Source: JADLHS01 sp039806955 (GTDB lineage: Bacteria; Verrucomicrobiota; Verrucomicrobiia; Limisphaerales; JADLHS01). From it: a DNA stretch of 64,000 bases. The notes under the pieces are model-generated. The model had not been told where the DNA came from. It did not search any database and saw nothing but the letters and a program-made list of their open reading frames with translations. This document shows, piece by piece, positions 1-8,769 of this stretch. The DNA lies in assembly GCA_039806955.1 (NCBI GenBank), contig JBDHQI010000009.1:1-64000 (forward strand), written 5' to 3'. A program made the position numbers and the translations under genes. The first letter of the stretch is position 1. Every line of letters starts with the position of its first letter.

Positions 1-115
1 TTCAGACGCGCACGCCCAGCAACTGTTCAATCCACTTTGCTAAAATTGCGTTCCCTAAGTCCGACAGGCTGCTAGTTACCCTTACCATTCGGAGCCAGTC
101 ACGCGTCTAATATGG

Positions 116-838
116 TTGGCTTTGGCTACTGATACAAATCTCGTCCGATCCGAAGCGGTTCTTCCAGCGTTATGGAATATGCCATTTCAAAACCCGCGAA
201 GCTGTATGCTCAAGCTTACAAACATTACGTGGTTAGGCACTCAGCGGGCGCGACCTTCGACCTTGGATTTTATACAAGCCAAACTTTCAGTGCAAGAAGT
301 CAGCACTAATCCGTTTCTTTCACATGTGGTCACATCAGACACGATTAGCGAAGCAGTGAACAGTGTTTCAAATGGCTTAGTAGACGCAGAATACAGAGTT
401 TCGAGAACTACAAATTGGGGAGCATCAGTCTTCCCTGAAGTTTTTTCTTTCTCAGTTTTCGCTCACTCGCCTCAAGGGCGACTTCTAGTTCAAAGGTATC
501 AGGGAGTGGTGGAGTCCGTTGGGGCGGGCAATGCTTTTCTACCGTTCCCAGAATCGCCCGGGAAGTACAGCGTTAGGGACTACAGGTTCAACGATTCGTT
601 GACTGGTGTTGATGAAATAAGTTATGCGCAGACAAATTTCCATTGGATTGCTGCCTCAGATGCCATGCTAACGGAACAATTTGAAAAGGCGAAACGAATG
701 GCAGTACTAAATCAGACCCACACTGGAAAAGCTGCAAACCAGAAAATGTACCGTTACGCGATCCTTTTTACACTGTTTACTGTTACCCTTTTTTTTGTTT
801 GGAAACTAAAACAACCAGAAACCATAAGCAGCCTATGA
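116..838 (+). CDS. Membrane-anchored secreted protein of the cassette family, probably 5'-truncated
   Basis: Unknown function. The last 30 residues contain one hydrophobic helix (YAILFTLFTVTLFFVWKLK), so the protein is anchored by its C-terminus. It shares collinear motifs with the proteins at 3995-5263 and 6370-7485: an IWLALA-type stretch, a G(L/F/Y)V-xx-xY block, and a C-terminal block before the anchor. The shared IWLALA stretch begins upstream of the TTG at 116, and the frame stays open back to a TAA at 56-58, with another TAA at 41-43. It is about 130-180 residues shorter than its relatives and has no visible signal peptide. The gene has therefore probably lost its 5' part or been frameshifted, and the start given is nominal. 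Its TGA overlaps the ATG of the next gene (ATGA at 835). Confidence 0.55.
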   Translation: MALATDTNLVRSEAVLPALWNMPFQNPRSCMLKLTNITWLGTQRARPSTLDFIQAKLSVQEVSTNPFLSHVVTSDTISEAVNSVSNGLVDAEYRVSRTTNWGASVFPEVFSFSVFAHSPQGRLLVQRYQGVVESVGAGNAFLPFPESPGKYSVRDYRFNDSLTGVDEISYAQTNFHWIAASDAMLTEQFEKAKRMAVLNQTHTGKAANQKMYRYAILFTLFTVTLFFVWKLKQPETISSL

Positions 839-1254
839 AAAATGCTTCGACTCTAACCAGAAACCGGTTGGTAAAAAAGTCAGTTTATTTCGCAGCAGCC
901 GTTGTTGTTGCCTTGTTGATGACCGGCGTTCAAGCTCAAGAAAGTCCGAATGAAAAGTGTGTGGTTCGCCCTACCGGTCCTCCTGGTCCGGGTGCCACGC
1001 CTTGCGCGGGTACGCTGATTCCTTACGTTTGTACGGGCTTCTGTGGACGTGCGACATACACTGGATGTCACGATTGCGTGCAGGGCACAACCAAGTGTAA
1101 CCCTCCGACTGGAACCTGCACTACCACCCTAGAAACAATTGGTTGCGGAGTTCAGGCCTGGCCGCTGCCGCCGAGTCCTTGCGGTTGCCCGACCTGGGGG
1201 ACTTGGGTCGTAGTCCCCGGGTCAACAAAGTCCGGTTTTGATGGTTGCGCCTAG
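835..1254 (+). CDS. Small Cys-rich exported protein 1
   Basis: A 139-residue protein not recognised as a known family. An N-terminal signal peptide (about residues 1-35; hydrophobic core YFAAAVVVALLMTGVQA) probably cleaves after VQA. The mature part of about 105 residues has 12 cysteines, many Pro/Gly, and ends in DGCA. An even number of cysteines in an exported domain suggests a disulfide-stabilised fold. It starts at an ATG overlapping the upstream stop (ATGA) and itself overlaps the MauE-like gene by 14 nt, which implies translational coupling. Counterparts are at 1845, 5280 and 7482. They are alike in size, signal peptide and Cys density, but not clearly alignable. A longer TTG start at 799 is possible but would precede the signal peptide. 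Confidence 0.75.
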   Translation: MKNASTLTRNRLVKKSVYFAAAVVVALLMTGVQAQESPNEKCVVRPTGPPGPGATPCAGTLIPYVCTGFCGRATYTGCHDCVQGTTKCNPPTGTCTTTLETIGCGVQAWPLPPSPCGCPTWGTWVVVPGSTKSGFDGCA

Positions 1255-1798
1255 GCAAAGGATTCAACACTTTTTGAATACAAGCCAAATTAGATCAGCC
1301 TCCGCTGAATCGGCGACTGGGACACAGACTCGTTCCCTGGGGAGCTTGTTCGTGTTGAGCGCCGGATTGATTCTGGGGATAACCGGAATCGCAAAGGTTT
1401 GGAGCAGCTTGGGCAACTCAAAGTTTCTAGCCTTGGTTGATCCCATCATCGGCATCAAGTTTGGGCAATTAATGCTGATGGTGGGGATGGTCGAGATCGC
1501 GATTGCATTGATTTGCTTTTTCGGCAAACGGCAATCTCTGGCGCTCGGGTTGGAGGCCTGGTTGAGCACCAACTTTGTGGTCTATCGCCTCGGTTTGTTA
1601 TGGATCGGATGGAAGAAACCATGCAGTTGTCTCGGCAACCTCACGGACGCTCTCCATATCTCTCCGCAAACCGCCGACAACATCATGAAAGTGGTGCTGG
1701 CTTATCTGCTGTTCGGTAGCTATGGGCTGTTGATCTGGCAGTGGAAACGAGGACGCCCTGCAGGAAGCTATGCTGCGCGGGTCAGACCAACCGATTAA
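1241..1798 (+). CDS. MauE-like redox-associated membrane protein, copy 1
   Basis: A 185-residue integral membrane protein with about four helices: LGSLFVLSAGLILGITG, the segment around LMLMVGMVEIAIALICFF, LEAWLSTNFVVYRLGLLW, and VVLAYLLFGSYGLLIW. Between helices 3 and 4 is KPCSCLGN, matching the C-x-C-[FL]-G signature of MauE/DoxX-type proteins. Characterised MauE is needed to make the disulfide-rich methylamine dehydrogenase small subunit. Here no methylamine dehydrogenase is present, but Cys-rich exported proteins flank the gene on both sides, so a thiol/disulfide role for those proteins is inferred. The ATG at 1241 lies inside the end of the upstream Cys-rich gene. The central 158 nt are identical to copy 2 at 5945-6102. 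Confidence 0.8.
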   Translation: MVAPRQRIQHFLNTSQIRSASAESATGTQTRSLGSLFVLSAGLILGITGIAKVWSSLGNSKFLALVDPIIGIKFGQLMLMVGMVEIAIALICFFGKRQSLALGLEAWLSTNFVVYRLGLLWIGWKKPCSCLGNLTDALHISPQTADNIMKVVLAYLLFGSYGLLIWQWKRGRPAGSYAARVRPTD

Positions 1799-1844
1799 CC
1801 CAAACGGTATGCAGAAAATGGAAACAACAAAATAGCATCGACGT

Positions 1845-2363
1845 ATGAAAACAACGTGCGTTATGGGGATCATCCTAGTGATGGCAGCTACCGCTGCCTG
1901 CGGTATGGAATGCAACGGTCCGATTCTCGTCCCGGGAAGCACCGTGGACACGTGTGGCTCCTGCTCCACAAATCCACCCGGATGTCCAGGATCAACGATA
2001 GTTCGGAATGACTACTACCGTTGTGGAGGCACCGGTTATTATGGTTGTGATTCGGGCAGTGGGACCGTGGGCTACAATAACCTCTGCATTGTGACACCAA
2101 ACTTTTTAGCGTTGGCTTTGCTATGGTCGGCCTATGAGGACTGCCAACGAGACAAGAACAGAAATCATCCGTGGCCTACGGAGTGTGTCCGGGGAGACAG
2201 CCCGACCTTGTGGTGCGCATGGAATACCTGCTCGGCAGGCACCTCTGGCGGGACTCCGATTACCGCCACAGTCCTGACGGGCCTTGGTAGTGAAGGCTGC
2301 TATTTGGCAAATCGCGGAAAGCCGTCATCAGAGATCGTGGCCGCGCGGGCATCAGTGAGGTGA
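1845..2363 (+). CDS. Small Cys-rich exported protein 2
   Basis: A 172-residue protein of unknown family. The N-terminus (MKTTCVMGIILVMAATAACG) is a signal peptide; the Cys at its end could be lipidated, although the -3 residue is not a good lipobox match. About eleven further cysteines follow, spaced 3-20 residues apart, and the C-terminal 25 residues lack them. It lies 46 nt after the MauE-like gene and 20 nt before the next anchored protein, in the same orientation, so it is probably co-transcribed. It is the only member whose cysteines stop well before the C-terminus. ATG start at 1845. Confidence 0.7.
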   Translation: MKTTCVMGIILVMAATAACGMECNGPILVPGSTVDTCGSCSTNPPGCPGSTIVRNDYYRCGGTGYYGCDSGSGTVGYNNLCIVTPNFLALALLWSAYEDCQRDKNRNHPWPTECVRGDSPTLWCAWNTCSAGTSGGTPITATVLTGLGSEGCYLANRGKPSSEIVAARASVR

Positions 2364-2383
2364 TTGTACTGGGGTAGAGCCAC

Positions 2384-3640
2384 GTGTTCACATTGGAATT
2401 AAAAAGAGTGCAGTTGGCCGCGTTGCACGCGTTATCGTGCCTGATTATTCCTTGGGCGTGTTCGGGCGTCCCGAGGCCAGCGACCACAAGCGAAATTCAG
2501 GCGCTCTTTGATCTGGCCACCGTCGCGCCGCAAAGATTGCGGGTGGTGGCGGACATCATAACATATGAACCGGCATGGTCTGGGGAAGACGTCGTTCGGG
2601 AAATGGAGCAGCAGAACAAACTGTATAAGGATCTGGCGCAATCCCAATCGCAACAGGAGCGCAGTAATGCAATTGCCCGAAGTCATTCCGGTAAGCGCAT
2701 CCAGCATGTACAAGAATGGTACTCGGGAAATCACTATCGCTTGGATCAAACCGATGAAGGGATGGTTTCAGAGCAGTATCTCAAGAAGCGTCCAGCAGGC
2801 TACAAGAACACGTTTGTAAATATTAATGACCCTGCCCTTTCTCCTTACCGGAGTTTTTTTGCCGACCATGACTTGCTTGACGCGCAGTTGAGCAAGACGA
2901 CGCTCTATTCCAAAAACGATTTGTGGCGCGCGCTTGGCCTGGAAGGAGAAGTCGCTTTTCCACTTCTCGTCGCGTTGGTGGATTCGAGGTCGGCTCGGCC
3001 GGGGAGGCCGTTCACAGATGTTGATAGCAGCATGTTGAAGATGGATTCCGAGAAGGCGGAGCGCCTCCGAAGTGGCTCCAACTCGACCTGGCAACTCGAA
3101 GCGATTTCCGAAGCAGGGGCGGAGGAACGAACACGCTTCCTTCTGCGGGGAAAATTCCCGTCACCGGACACCCCGCCAGACGCGCCCGGACGAGTGTCAG
3201 CATTGGAGTATGTTTACGTGTTGGGAAGAAGCGACGATCGGGTGGTATGCATACAGGCATCCTACACAAACCACACTGCCCATACTTCACTTGTCAGCCA
3301 GAGGGAGCCGCCTTACAAGAACGGTTTCCCACGTGTGTGGAAAAGAACAACATTCAAACCGGGCGTTCCACCGGCACAAGTAGATGTTGAATTCAAAATG
3401 GTTGAACTCAACCCCGCGGCTAAAGATGAACAGATTTTTTCTGCGGTGTTTCCCAGCAATTATATCGTCTCAGATGTGACTTCGGGCCAGGCCGTTCTGT
3501 TGCAGCAACCCGTACGAGCCTCGACGGCGTCACAGCCCTTGCGGCCACAGTCTTCGTCAAGGCGCGTGCTCGTGTTGTGTTTATTGGGATCTGGAGTCAT
3601 TGGCTTGGGCGTGGCATTACTACGCTTAAAAGGGCGATAG
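2384..3640 (+). CDS. Secreted protein with C-terminal membrane anchor (LolA-like fold possible)
   Basis: A 418-residue protein with a GTG start, a hydrophobic N-terminal segment around residues 10-28, and a C-terminal helix (VLVLCLLGSGVIGLGVALL) followed by a basic tail. The body has charged helices at 60-115, then beta-rich sequence. A late block (NGFPRVWKRTTFKPG ... VDVEFKMVELN) resembles the matching region of the protein at 3995-5263. This strand pattern recalls LolA-type lipoprotein-sorting proteins, but the similarity is weak and I do not claim the function. It closes the first cassette and is followed by a broken pilin gene. No enzyme motif is visible. Confidence 0.7.
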   Translation: MFTLELKRVQLAALHALSCLIIPWACSGVPRPATTSEIQALFDLATVAPQRLRVVADIITYEPAWSGEDVVREMEQQNKLYKDLAQSQSQQERSNAIARSHSGKRIQHVQEWYSGNHYRLDQTDEGMVSEQYLKKRPAGYKNTFVNINDPALSPYRSFFADHDLLDAQLSKTTLYSKNDLWRALGLEGEVAFPLLVALVDSRSARPGRPFTDVDSSMLKMDSEKAERLRSGSNSTWQLEAISEAGAEERTRFLLRGKFPSPDTPPDAPGRVSALEYVYVLGRSDDRVVCIQASYTNHTAHTSLVSQREPPYKNGFPRVWKRTTFKPGVPPAQVDVEFKMVELNPAAKDEQIFSAVFPSNYIVSDVTSGQAVLLQQPVRASTASQPLRPQSSSRRVLVLCLLGSGVIGLGVALLRLKGR

Positions 3641-3693
3641 AGCTTAAAATGCGGCTTGCATGATTCACATCGCAGCGTCTGCGTCACGTGTGC

Positions 3694-3918
<225 letters not shown>

Positions 3919-3931
3919 AAAAAAGGTCTTG

Positions 3932-3945
3932 TTTTTTTTTTTTTT
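3932..3945. repeat. Homopolymeric T14 tract
   Basis: Fourteen consecutive T residues lie 50 nt upstream of the ATG at 3995, in the leader between the broken pilin and the anchored protein. Such tracts are prone to slippage. Here it would change promoter or leader spacing rather than the reading frame. Confidence 0.8.
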
Positions 3946-3994
3946 GCGGCGCCATGTTCACGCTTGCATCAAGTTTCAACGGAAAGGACACGAA

Positions 3995-5263
3995 ATGGCT
4001 CACGCCCATTTACCGAAACCCAGCTTGCGTTCCCCGGCGGTGGCGGAAGAAAAATACTCACGCGGGGCTAAAACGTCCCACTTGGACAAATGTTCGCCAC
4101 ACCCAGGAAGATTGTGGAAACGCCTTGGGGATACTTGGAGAAAGTGTTCTGGGAGCGAAGGACAGTCGATACGGTCCTCCTGTTGGGTCTTGTTCTTCGC
4201 GTGGGCCACAATCATCACGCCTGCGGCTGATGTCAAATTCAGCGCATCGGGTACATCATGCTTCACCAACTACACCTCAACTGGAACTGTCCTTTCACAT
4301 ATCAATGCTCCTTTTTGCATTGCGGTTGATGGCCGCAGGGTTCTTTTGCGGCTACAGTATGCGGATGACCATTATGCTGAGTGGTCATTCGATGGGAGGT
4401 ATTCCTATCACCTCTTGGAAAGTCCCGACCGGCTAAATCCTGTTAAAGGTTTGAACGCAGCGGCCGTGATTCGGGAGGACGAGTTCCCGATAGATGCATT
4501 TTGTGTTTTACGCAATATCTGGATTGGACTCGGGTCTGCGAGCTTTCTTACCAACTCAAGCTATCTCGGTCTTTTAGTTCCTTGGGGAGCGAAAGGGCTT
4601 AACGGCATGCGTTCGTACCAGTGGAGCGTTGAACGCATTGCGGAAAGACCGCACCTGCCAAACAAAATAACTTTTACGGCGTCGGAGGACTTATGGATTG
4701 CAGAAGAATCTACTCGAATTGAGAAAAGTGACCAAGGCTTTTCGTTGCGGGAAGGCTTTGTGGGCGGTCGTTTTGAGACGCTGGAAACAAAGTCATTCAA
4801 TGGCCTCACCATACCTGTTCGTTTTCATTTGCAGCGATTTCGGTTTGATCGAGACCAAAACAAACCAGAACGACTCCTCGAATTCTACTTGATCACGGTA
4901 ACGAATCTCAGCGCAGAGGTATTAACGGACTTTCGCCCTGACATCAGGAGGGCGACAGATGTGTCCGACATGATGGAAGAAACCGCTGAGAAGCCGTTAT
5001 TTGGTTTTGTTTATACTCTCACCAATGGTGGCTGGATGGAACGGTCTGATCCGCGGCGCAAGGGATTGCTGCAAAAGGCGGAATTCGATTATGCGCGCTG
5101 GTTGAAGTTGGCCAAAGAAAAGGGACAGCAGCCACCTAGCCATTCGTCGCGGAAGAAAACGGCGATGCGTTCAATCATTTTCGGGGCATTCCTAACGACA
5201 GGAATAATGCTATGGGTGCTGGTCACCCGGAGTATGACTCGAAACACCAAATCCGAAACCTAA
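3995..5263 (+). CDS. Membrane-anchored secreted protein of the cassette family
   Basis: A 422-residue protein of unknown function. The ATG at 3995 is preceded by GGAAAGGA at a 6-7 nt spacing, so it is preferred over an upstream TTG that would translate the T14 tract. A hydrophobic segment around residues 63-78 (CWVLFFAWATIITPA) is either a late signal sequence or an anchor. A second helix near the C-terminus (IIFGAFLTTGIMLWVLVT) anchors the protein. The body is beta-rich, with an IWIGLGS stretch, a GFVGGRFETLETKSFNGL block and a FVYTLTNGGW block shared with the proteins at 116 and 6370. It heads the second cassette and lies 16 nt before a Cys-rich gene. Confidence 0.75.
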   Translation: MAHAHLPKPSLRSPAVAEEKYSRGAKTSHLDKCSPHPGRLWKRLGDTWRKCSGSEGQSIRSSCWVLFFAWATIITPAADVKFSASGTSCFTNYTSTGTVLSHINAPFCIAVDGRRVLLRLQYADDHYAEWSFDGRYSYHLLESPDRLNPVKGLNAAAVIREDEFPIDAFCVLRNIWIGLGSASFLTNSSYLGLLVPWGAKGLNGMRSYQWSVERIAERPHLPNKITFTASEDLWIAEESTRIEKSDQGFSLREGFVGGRFETLETKSFNGLTIPVRFHLQRFRFDRDQNKPERLLEFYLITVTNLSAEVLTDFRPDIRRATDVSDMMEETAEKPLFGFVYTLTNGGWMERSDPRRKGLLQKAEFDYARWLKLAKEKGQQPPSHSSRKKTAMRSIIFGAFLTTGIMLWVLVTRSMTRNTKSET

Positions 5264-5279
5264 AACACACAGAACTCGT

Positions 5280-5711
5280 ATGCACAAGCGAATAAAAACT
5301 CGATCCACATTCCTAATAATCAGCATCGTCAGCCTTCTGATTTTGCCACCTCACACTTTTGCAACTTCTGATGGGGGAATTAGTGAATGTGTCACTTCAC
5401 AGTATGGCACCGGTGGCACAGACACGGATACGCACAGGTGTGCATGGGCGACAGAGGGATATGGCACATGCTCTGGGACCTGCTTCAAATACGTTGTGAC
5501 TGGCACCCCAACTACCTGTATGACTTGCAAGGAGACCCTGCAATTCTGGAAATCCTGCACCCTCGTTGGAAACACTACGTCGATTGGAGGGTCAACTTTC
5601 ACGACTGCGTGCGTTGGTAATGGTGGCGGGTGTGCTTGCGACGAGGAAAACTGGACAGCCACGTCAAATACAACAGTCCCATGTTACGATGCACAAGGCG
5701 ATGGGTGTTAG
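5280..5711 (+). CDS. Small Cys-rich exported protein 3
   Basis: A 143-residue protein with a signal peptide (TFLIISIVSLLILPPHTFA) and 12 cysteines in a mature region of about 115 residues, ending in GDGC at the very C-terminus. Thr and Gly are abundant. Order and size match protein 1 at 835: it follows an anchored protein, overlaps a MauE-like gene, and has the same number of cysteines. I do not recognise the family. ATG start at 5280, 16 nt downstream of the previous stop. Confidence 0.75.
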   Translation: MHKRIKTRSTFLIISIVSLLILPPHTFATSDGGISECVTSQYGTGGTDTDTHRCAWATEGYGTCSGTCFKYVVTGTPTTCMTCKETLQFWKSCTLVGNTTSIGGSTFTTACVGNGGGCACDEENWTATSNTTVPCYDAQGDGC

Positions 5712-6271
5712 TTACTTGGCCGGGAGCGAGCAGTTACAAGGTCACTTCAGATTGGGTTCAGCATTCAAAAATGCTGGTTACAAATCTTGGGATGAGGTCG
5801 CCAAACCTTTCAAAGCATAATATTCTGAGCGCCGGGGTGATCCTGACGGCCACCGGAGCCGCCAAGATTTGGAGTGCATCCGGCAACTCCAAATTCTTGT
5901 CCTTGGTGGACCCCATCATCGGCATCAAGTTTGGGCACTTGATCCTGATGGTGGGGATGGTCGAGATCGCGATTGCATTGATTTGCTTTTTCGGCAAACG
6001 GCAATCTCTGGCGCTCGGGTTGGAGGCCTGGTTGAGCACCAACTTTGTGGTCTATCGCCTCGGTTTGTTATGGATCGGATGGAAGAAACCATGCAGTTGT
6101 CTTGGAAACCTTACGGACGCTCTCCACATTTCGCCGCAAACGGCAGACAACATCATGAAAGTGGTGCTGGCTTATCTGCTCCTCGGGAGTTACGGGCTGT
6201 TGATCTGGCAGTGGCGGAAATCCCAATCGAGGGTAGCGAATGGAGGATTAAAATCGTCGGAGGCCCTTTGA
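5705..6271 (+). CDS. MauE-like redox-associated membrane protein, copy 2
   Basis: Same architecture as copy 1: four membrane helices and the KPCSCLGN motif between helices 3 and 4. The GTG at 5705 is chosen because it overlaps the stop of the Cys-rich gene, as in copy 1, gives an N-terminus of nearly the same length, and has AAGG just upstream. ATG codons at 5681 and 5771 are alternatives. The central region is identical to copy 1 over 158 nt, while the preceding 100 nt are only about three-quarters identical by eye, which points to recombination between copies. Its partner is inferred to be the adjacent Cys-rich protein. Confidence 0.8.
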   Translation: MLVTWPGASSYKVTSDWVQHSKMLVTNLGMRSPNLSKHNILSAGVILTATGAAKIWSASGNSKFLSLVDPIIGIKFGHLILMVGMVEIAIALICFFGKRQSLALGLEAWLSTNFVVYRLGLLWIGWKKPCSCLGNLTDALHISPQTADNIMKVVLAYLLLGSYGLLIWQWRKSQSRVANGGLKSSEAL

Positions 6272-6369
6272 ATACAGAATACGCCCATTGTACGAAGACG
6301 GGTCAATTTGCTCCGACCGTTCTGTTCGCTCCAGCAGTATTGTTGTCGAGCGCCGTATTGAAATCAGGC

Positions 6370-7485
6370 ATGGCGGCGGGCAGCCTGAATTGGAGAATCG
6401 CGCCGGTCCTGGTCTTTTGGGTTTTTGTGTGTGGTTTGGCAAACTGCTGGGGACAGGCTTACGAGGTGGTGGGAACAATTACCTACAGGACTTTCCTGGC
6501 CGGCCAGGAGCAGTTTGGCAGCCGGAAAGAATTCAAGGTGAGCGTGAAAGGATGCGACTGGCTAATCCGTGCGAAGGATTCAGATACCGGCGATTCCGTG
6601 GAGATCGGGTTTGAGAACGGGGTTGCGTACAGGCTCAATAGCTTTGCCAAAGCAAATACCAACGTGCTCTCCGCATTGATCGAGTGGGAAGAAGTGCCCA
6701 ATGGTGACGGCTCACTGACGGCTTACCTGTGGCTGGCTTTCGCTTCAGCCTGCCATTTCGCACAGATCACAAATAAACTTCTAACTCCTGTGTGGATCCT
6801 GGATGATCCCAACCTGCGGCATGAGAATTTCAAAATGAGTGCCGAATGGGCCACTGCGGACCAGCCGCCCCACCTTCCAACAAGAGTCACTTATTTCAAC
6901 GATGGGATTTTTCGTGTTTATCACCCCGTGAAAAAGGAGCGCGTTTCGTTCCGGGCGCAGAAGCCGTTCGATCAAGGATACGTCAATGCGACCTACGAGG
7001 TCTTGCAGCGCACGAATTGTGGAGGGCTGGCCGTGCCCACAGAGTTCGTTTTTACAAGGTATGCGATTCCCATCAGCGCGCGAACCAACAGGCAGGATTC
7101 CAACCTCAATGTTGCGACCAACCGGAGTAATCTCATGGTTAGAAGTGTGGTCAGGGTGGCGGGTGCCACGGTGAGCCCCGGAAGCCCGGCTACATCGTTT
7201 CGCCCAAGCTTTGCTGCGACATTGACATATATGGATCAGCGATTCGTGCGTTCGAATCCTGGGGCATTGAACGTCTTGAACACGATCACGAATGGGAATT
7301 GGCCAGAAATTACTCCCGAGTTGGTCCGTAGAGCGGAGATCACAGCCCGGGCGGCGACCTCCCAACGGCAGCCGGAAAGCGGCCAGAGCAGCAGGGTTCG
7401 TTTGGTTTTCGGCCTGGTCGCGCTCGGATTTCCGATCCTGGTATTTTTCTTCCTCAAAAAAAACAAAACCGCAACACCACCATGA
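6370..7485 (+). CDS. Membrane-anchored secreted protein of the cassette family
   Basis: A 371-residue protein with a signal peptide (NWRIAPVLVFWVFVCGLANC) and a C-terminal helix (VFGLVALGFPILVFFFL) with a lysine-rich tail. The beta-rich body carries LWLAFAS, a GYVNATYEVLQRTNCGGL block and an ITNGNWPEI block, collinear with the proteins at 116 and 3995. No catalytic motif is visible. The ATG at 6370 gives a clean signal peptide. A TTG at 6268, overlapping the MauE-like stop with GGAGG just upstream, is an alternative. The stop overlaps the next start as ATGA at 7482, so expression with the Cys-rich protein is probably coupled. Confidence 0.75.
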   Translation: MAAGSLNWRIAPVLVFWVFVCGLANCWGQAYEVVGTITYRTFLAGQEQFGSRKEFKVSVKGCDWLIRAKDSDTGDSVEIGFENGVAYRLNSFAKANTNVLSALIEWEEVPNGDGSLTAYLWLAFASACHFAQITNKLLTPVWILDDPNLRHENFKMSAEWATADQPPHLPTRVTYFNDGIFRVYHPVKKERVSFRAQKPFDQGYVNATYEVLQRTNCGGLAVPTEFVFTRYAIPISARTNRQDSNLNVATNRSNLMVRSVVRVAGATVSPGSPATSFRPSFAATLTYMDQRFVRSNPGALNVLNTITNGNWPEITPELVRRAEITARAATSQRQPESGQSSRVRLVFGLVALGFPILVFFFLKKNKTATPP

Positions 7486-7913
7486 CCTCAAGCAAACTCC
7501 AAATTCTCATGACCATCGTAAGCGTTGCCCTATTCAGCAACTGCTGTGTGACCTCGAATGCGCAAGAAGGCCAGCCTTGCTACGCGCACTCGGTTGGGTG
7601 CATGCCTCCCTACAGCGGTACTAATTACGAGACATGTGCGGTCGCCGGGACCAATGCCTTTAGTTGTGAGGTCGGCACGAGAGATCTAGAGCCAACCTGT
7701 TGTGCTAACGGCAATCAAGAAACTGGAGTCAAATGCGCGTCACCGCAACAGACGACAACGACAACCACTCATTTCTACCGAGGTATCTCAGCTATTGATG
7801 AGAATGGCAAGTGCCACTGCACGGATCTTGAACAACAGCAAAGAGACGGCGTAGAAAGCATCCCTGTGGCCACATTCGATTCCTCGGGCTGTAGTCCGGG
7901 GCCTTACGAGTAA
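7482..7913 (+). CDS. Small Cys-rich exported protein 4
   Basis: A 143-residue protein with a signal peptide (about residues 1-27, ending SNA before QEG) and ten cysteines in the mature part, one pair adjacent (TCC). A Thr-rich linker (about residues 90-95) splits the protein in two. Two further cysteines lie within the signal peptide. The start overlaps the upstream stop (ATGA). Family not recognised; it is grouped with the other three by size, export signal, Cys density and position. Confidence 0.72.
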   Translation: MTSSKLQILMTIVSVALFSNCCVTSNAQEGQPCYAHSVGCMPPYSGTNYETCAVAGTNAFSCEVGTRDLEPTCCANGNQETGVKCASPQQTTTTTTHFYRGISAIDENGKCHCTDLEQQQRDGVESIPVATFDSSGCSPGPYE

Positions 7914-7950
7914 GCGTGAAATGAGCTTTGGATAGCAGTATTTGTCCCGG

Positions 7951-8769
7951 ATGAAATGGTCGCCAAAAGCTCGTGCGTTCACGCTGATTGAACTGCTGGT
8001 GGTCCTTGCGATCATCGGGATTCTGGCGGCGTTGTTGTTGCCCGCGCTGGGCACGGCCAAACGCAAGGCGAAGGAAACAGCGTGCCTGAACAACGTCCGG
8101 CAACTGGCCCAGGCGGGCGCGTTGTATTCGCATGACTTCGACAAGGCGCTGGCTTACACCGATGACCAGGGCAAAGCCAAGGCCGGGGACATCTGGCTGG
8201 GGTTGATAGCGAAAGATTATGCGAAGGTAGATGACGTCCGGCTCTGTCCCAATGCCTCACAGGTGGCCGAGGGTACTTGGTGGTACGCCAGGGACATGAA
8301 CAGCGCCTGGAACTTCAATTCGCTGGTTGAGCCTAACAAACACTATTCGGGCAGCTACGCTCTCAATGGCTGGTTTTACACAGGGTTGCCCGATCCGGAT
8401 TCCCGCTACTTCAACAAATTCTCCAGTGTGCAAAAGTCCGCCACCACGCCGCTGTTCTGCGATTCCATCTGGGCGGACGTGTGGCCTGACGCGACCTCGG
8501 GACCGGCGATTGACCTGAGGCGTGGCGCAGTGAACCCGGATTTCGGGCGCATCACGATAGCGCGGCACGGCATTGCGCCCGGGAATGTTCCCCGGCGCAT
8601 CAGCGGCAACGCGCCATTGGTCGGGGCGATCAATGTTGCTTACGCGGATGGCCACGTGGTGCGCGTGCCGTTGGAGCGGCTCTGGGATCAGACGTGGCAT
8701 CTGAACTACGCACCGCCCGCGCAACGTCCGGCTGCCGTTGGCCAACCCCCGCCCTGGCCGCCGCAATGA
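7951..8769 (+). CDS. Type IV pilin/pseudopilin-like protein (prepilin N-methylation motif)
   Basis: A 272-residue protein. After a short basic leader (MKWSPKARA) comes the class III prepilin motif FTLIELLVVLAIIGILAALL, normally cut before the Phe by a PilD-type peptidase. It is followed by LLPALGTAKRKAKETACLNNVRQL and a C-terminal domain ending in GAINVAYADGHVVRVPLERL, the DUF1559-like/H-X9-DG-type ending common in Verrucomicrobia and Planctomycetes. These proteins are thought to be exported through type II or type IV pilus-type machinery; none of that machinery is encoded nearby. The ATG at 7951 is preferred over a TTG at 7942. The stop overlaps the next gene by ATGA at 8766. Confidence 0.88.
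   Translation: MKWSPKARAFTLIELLVVLAIIGILAALLLPALGTAKRKAKETACLNNVRQLAQAGALYSHDFDKALAYTDDQGKAKAGDIWLGLIAKDYAKVDDVRLCPNASQVAEGTWWYARDMNSAWNFNSLVEPNKHYSGSYALNGWFYTGLPDPDSRYFNKFSSVQKSATTPLFCDSIWADVWPDATSGPAIDLRRGAVNPDFGRITIARHGIAPGNVPRRISGNAPLVGAINVAYADGHVVRVPLERLWDQTWHLNYAPPAQRPAAVGQPPPWPPQ

Noticed and set aside
5869..6369. N-terminal extension of the anchored-protein frame at 6370 across the MauE-like gene
   Set aside because: The MauE-like frame clearly codes here; the extension is an out-of-phase reading and would bury the signal peptide.
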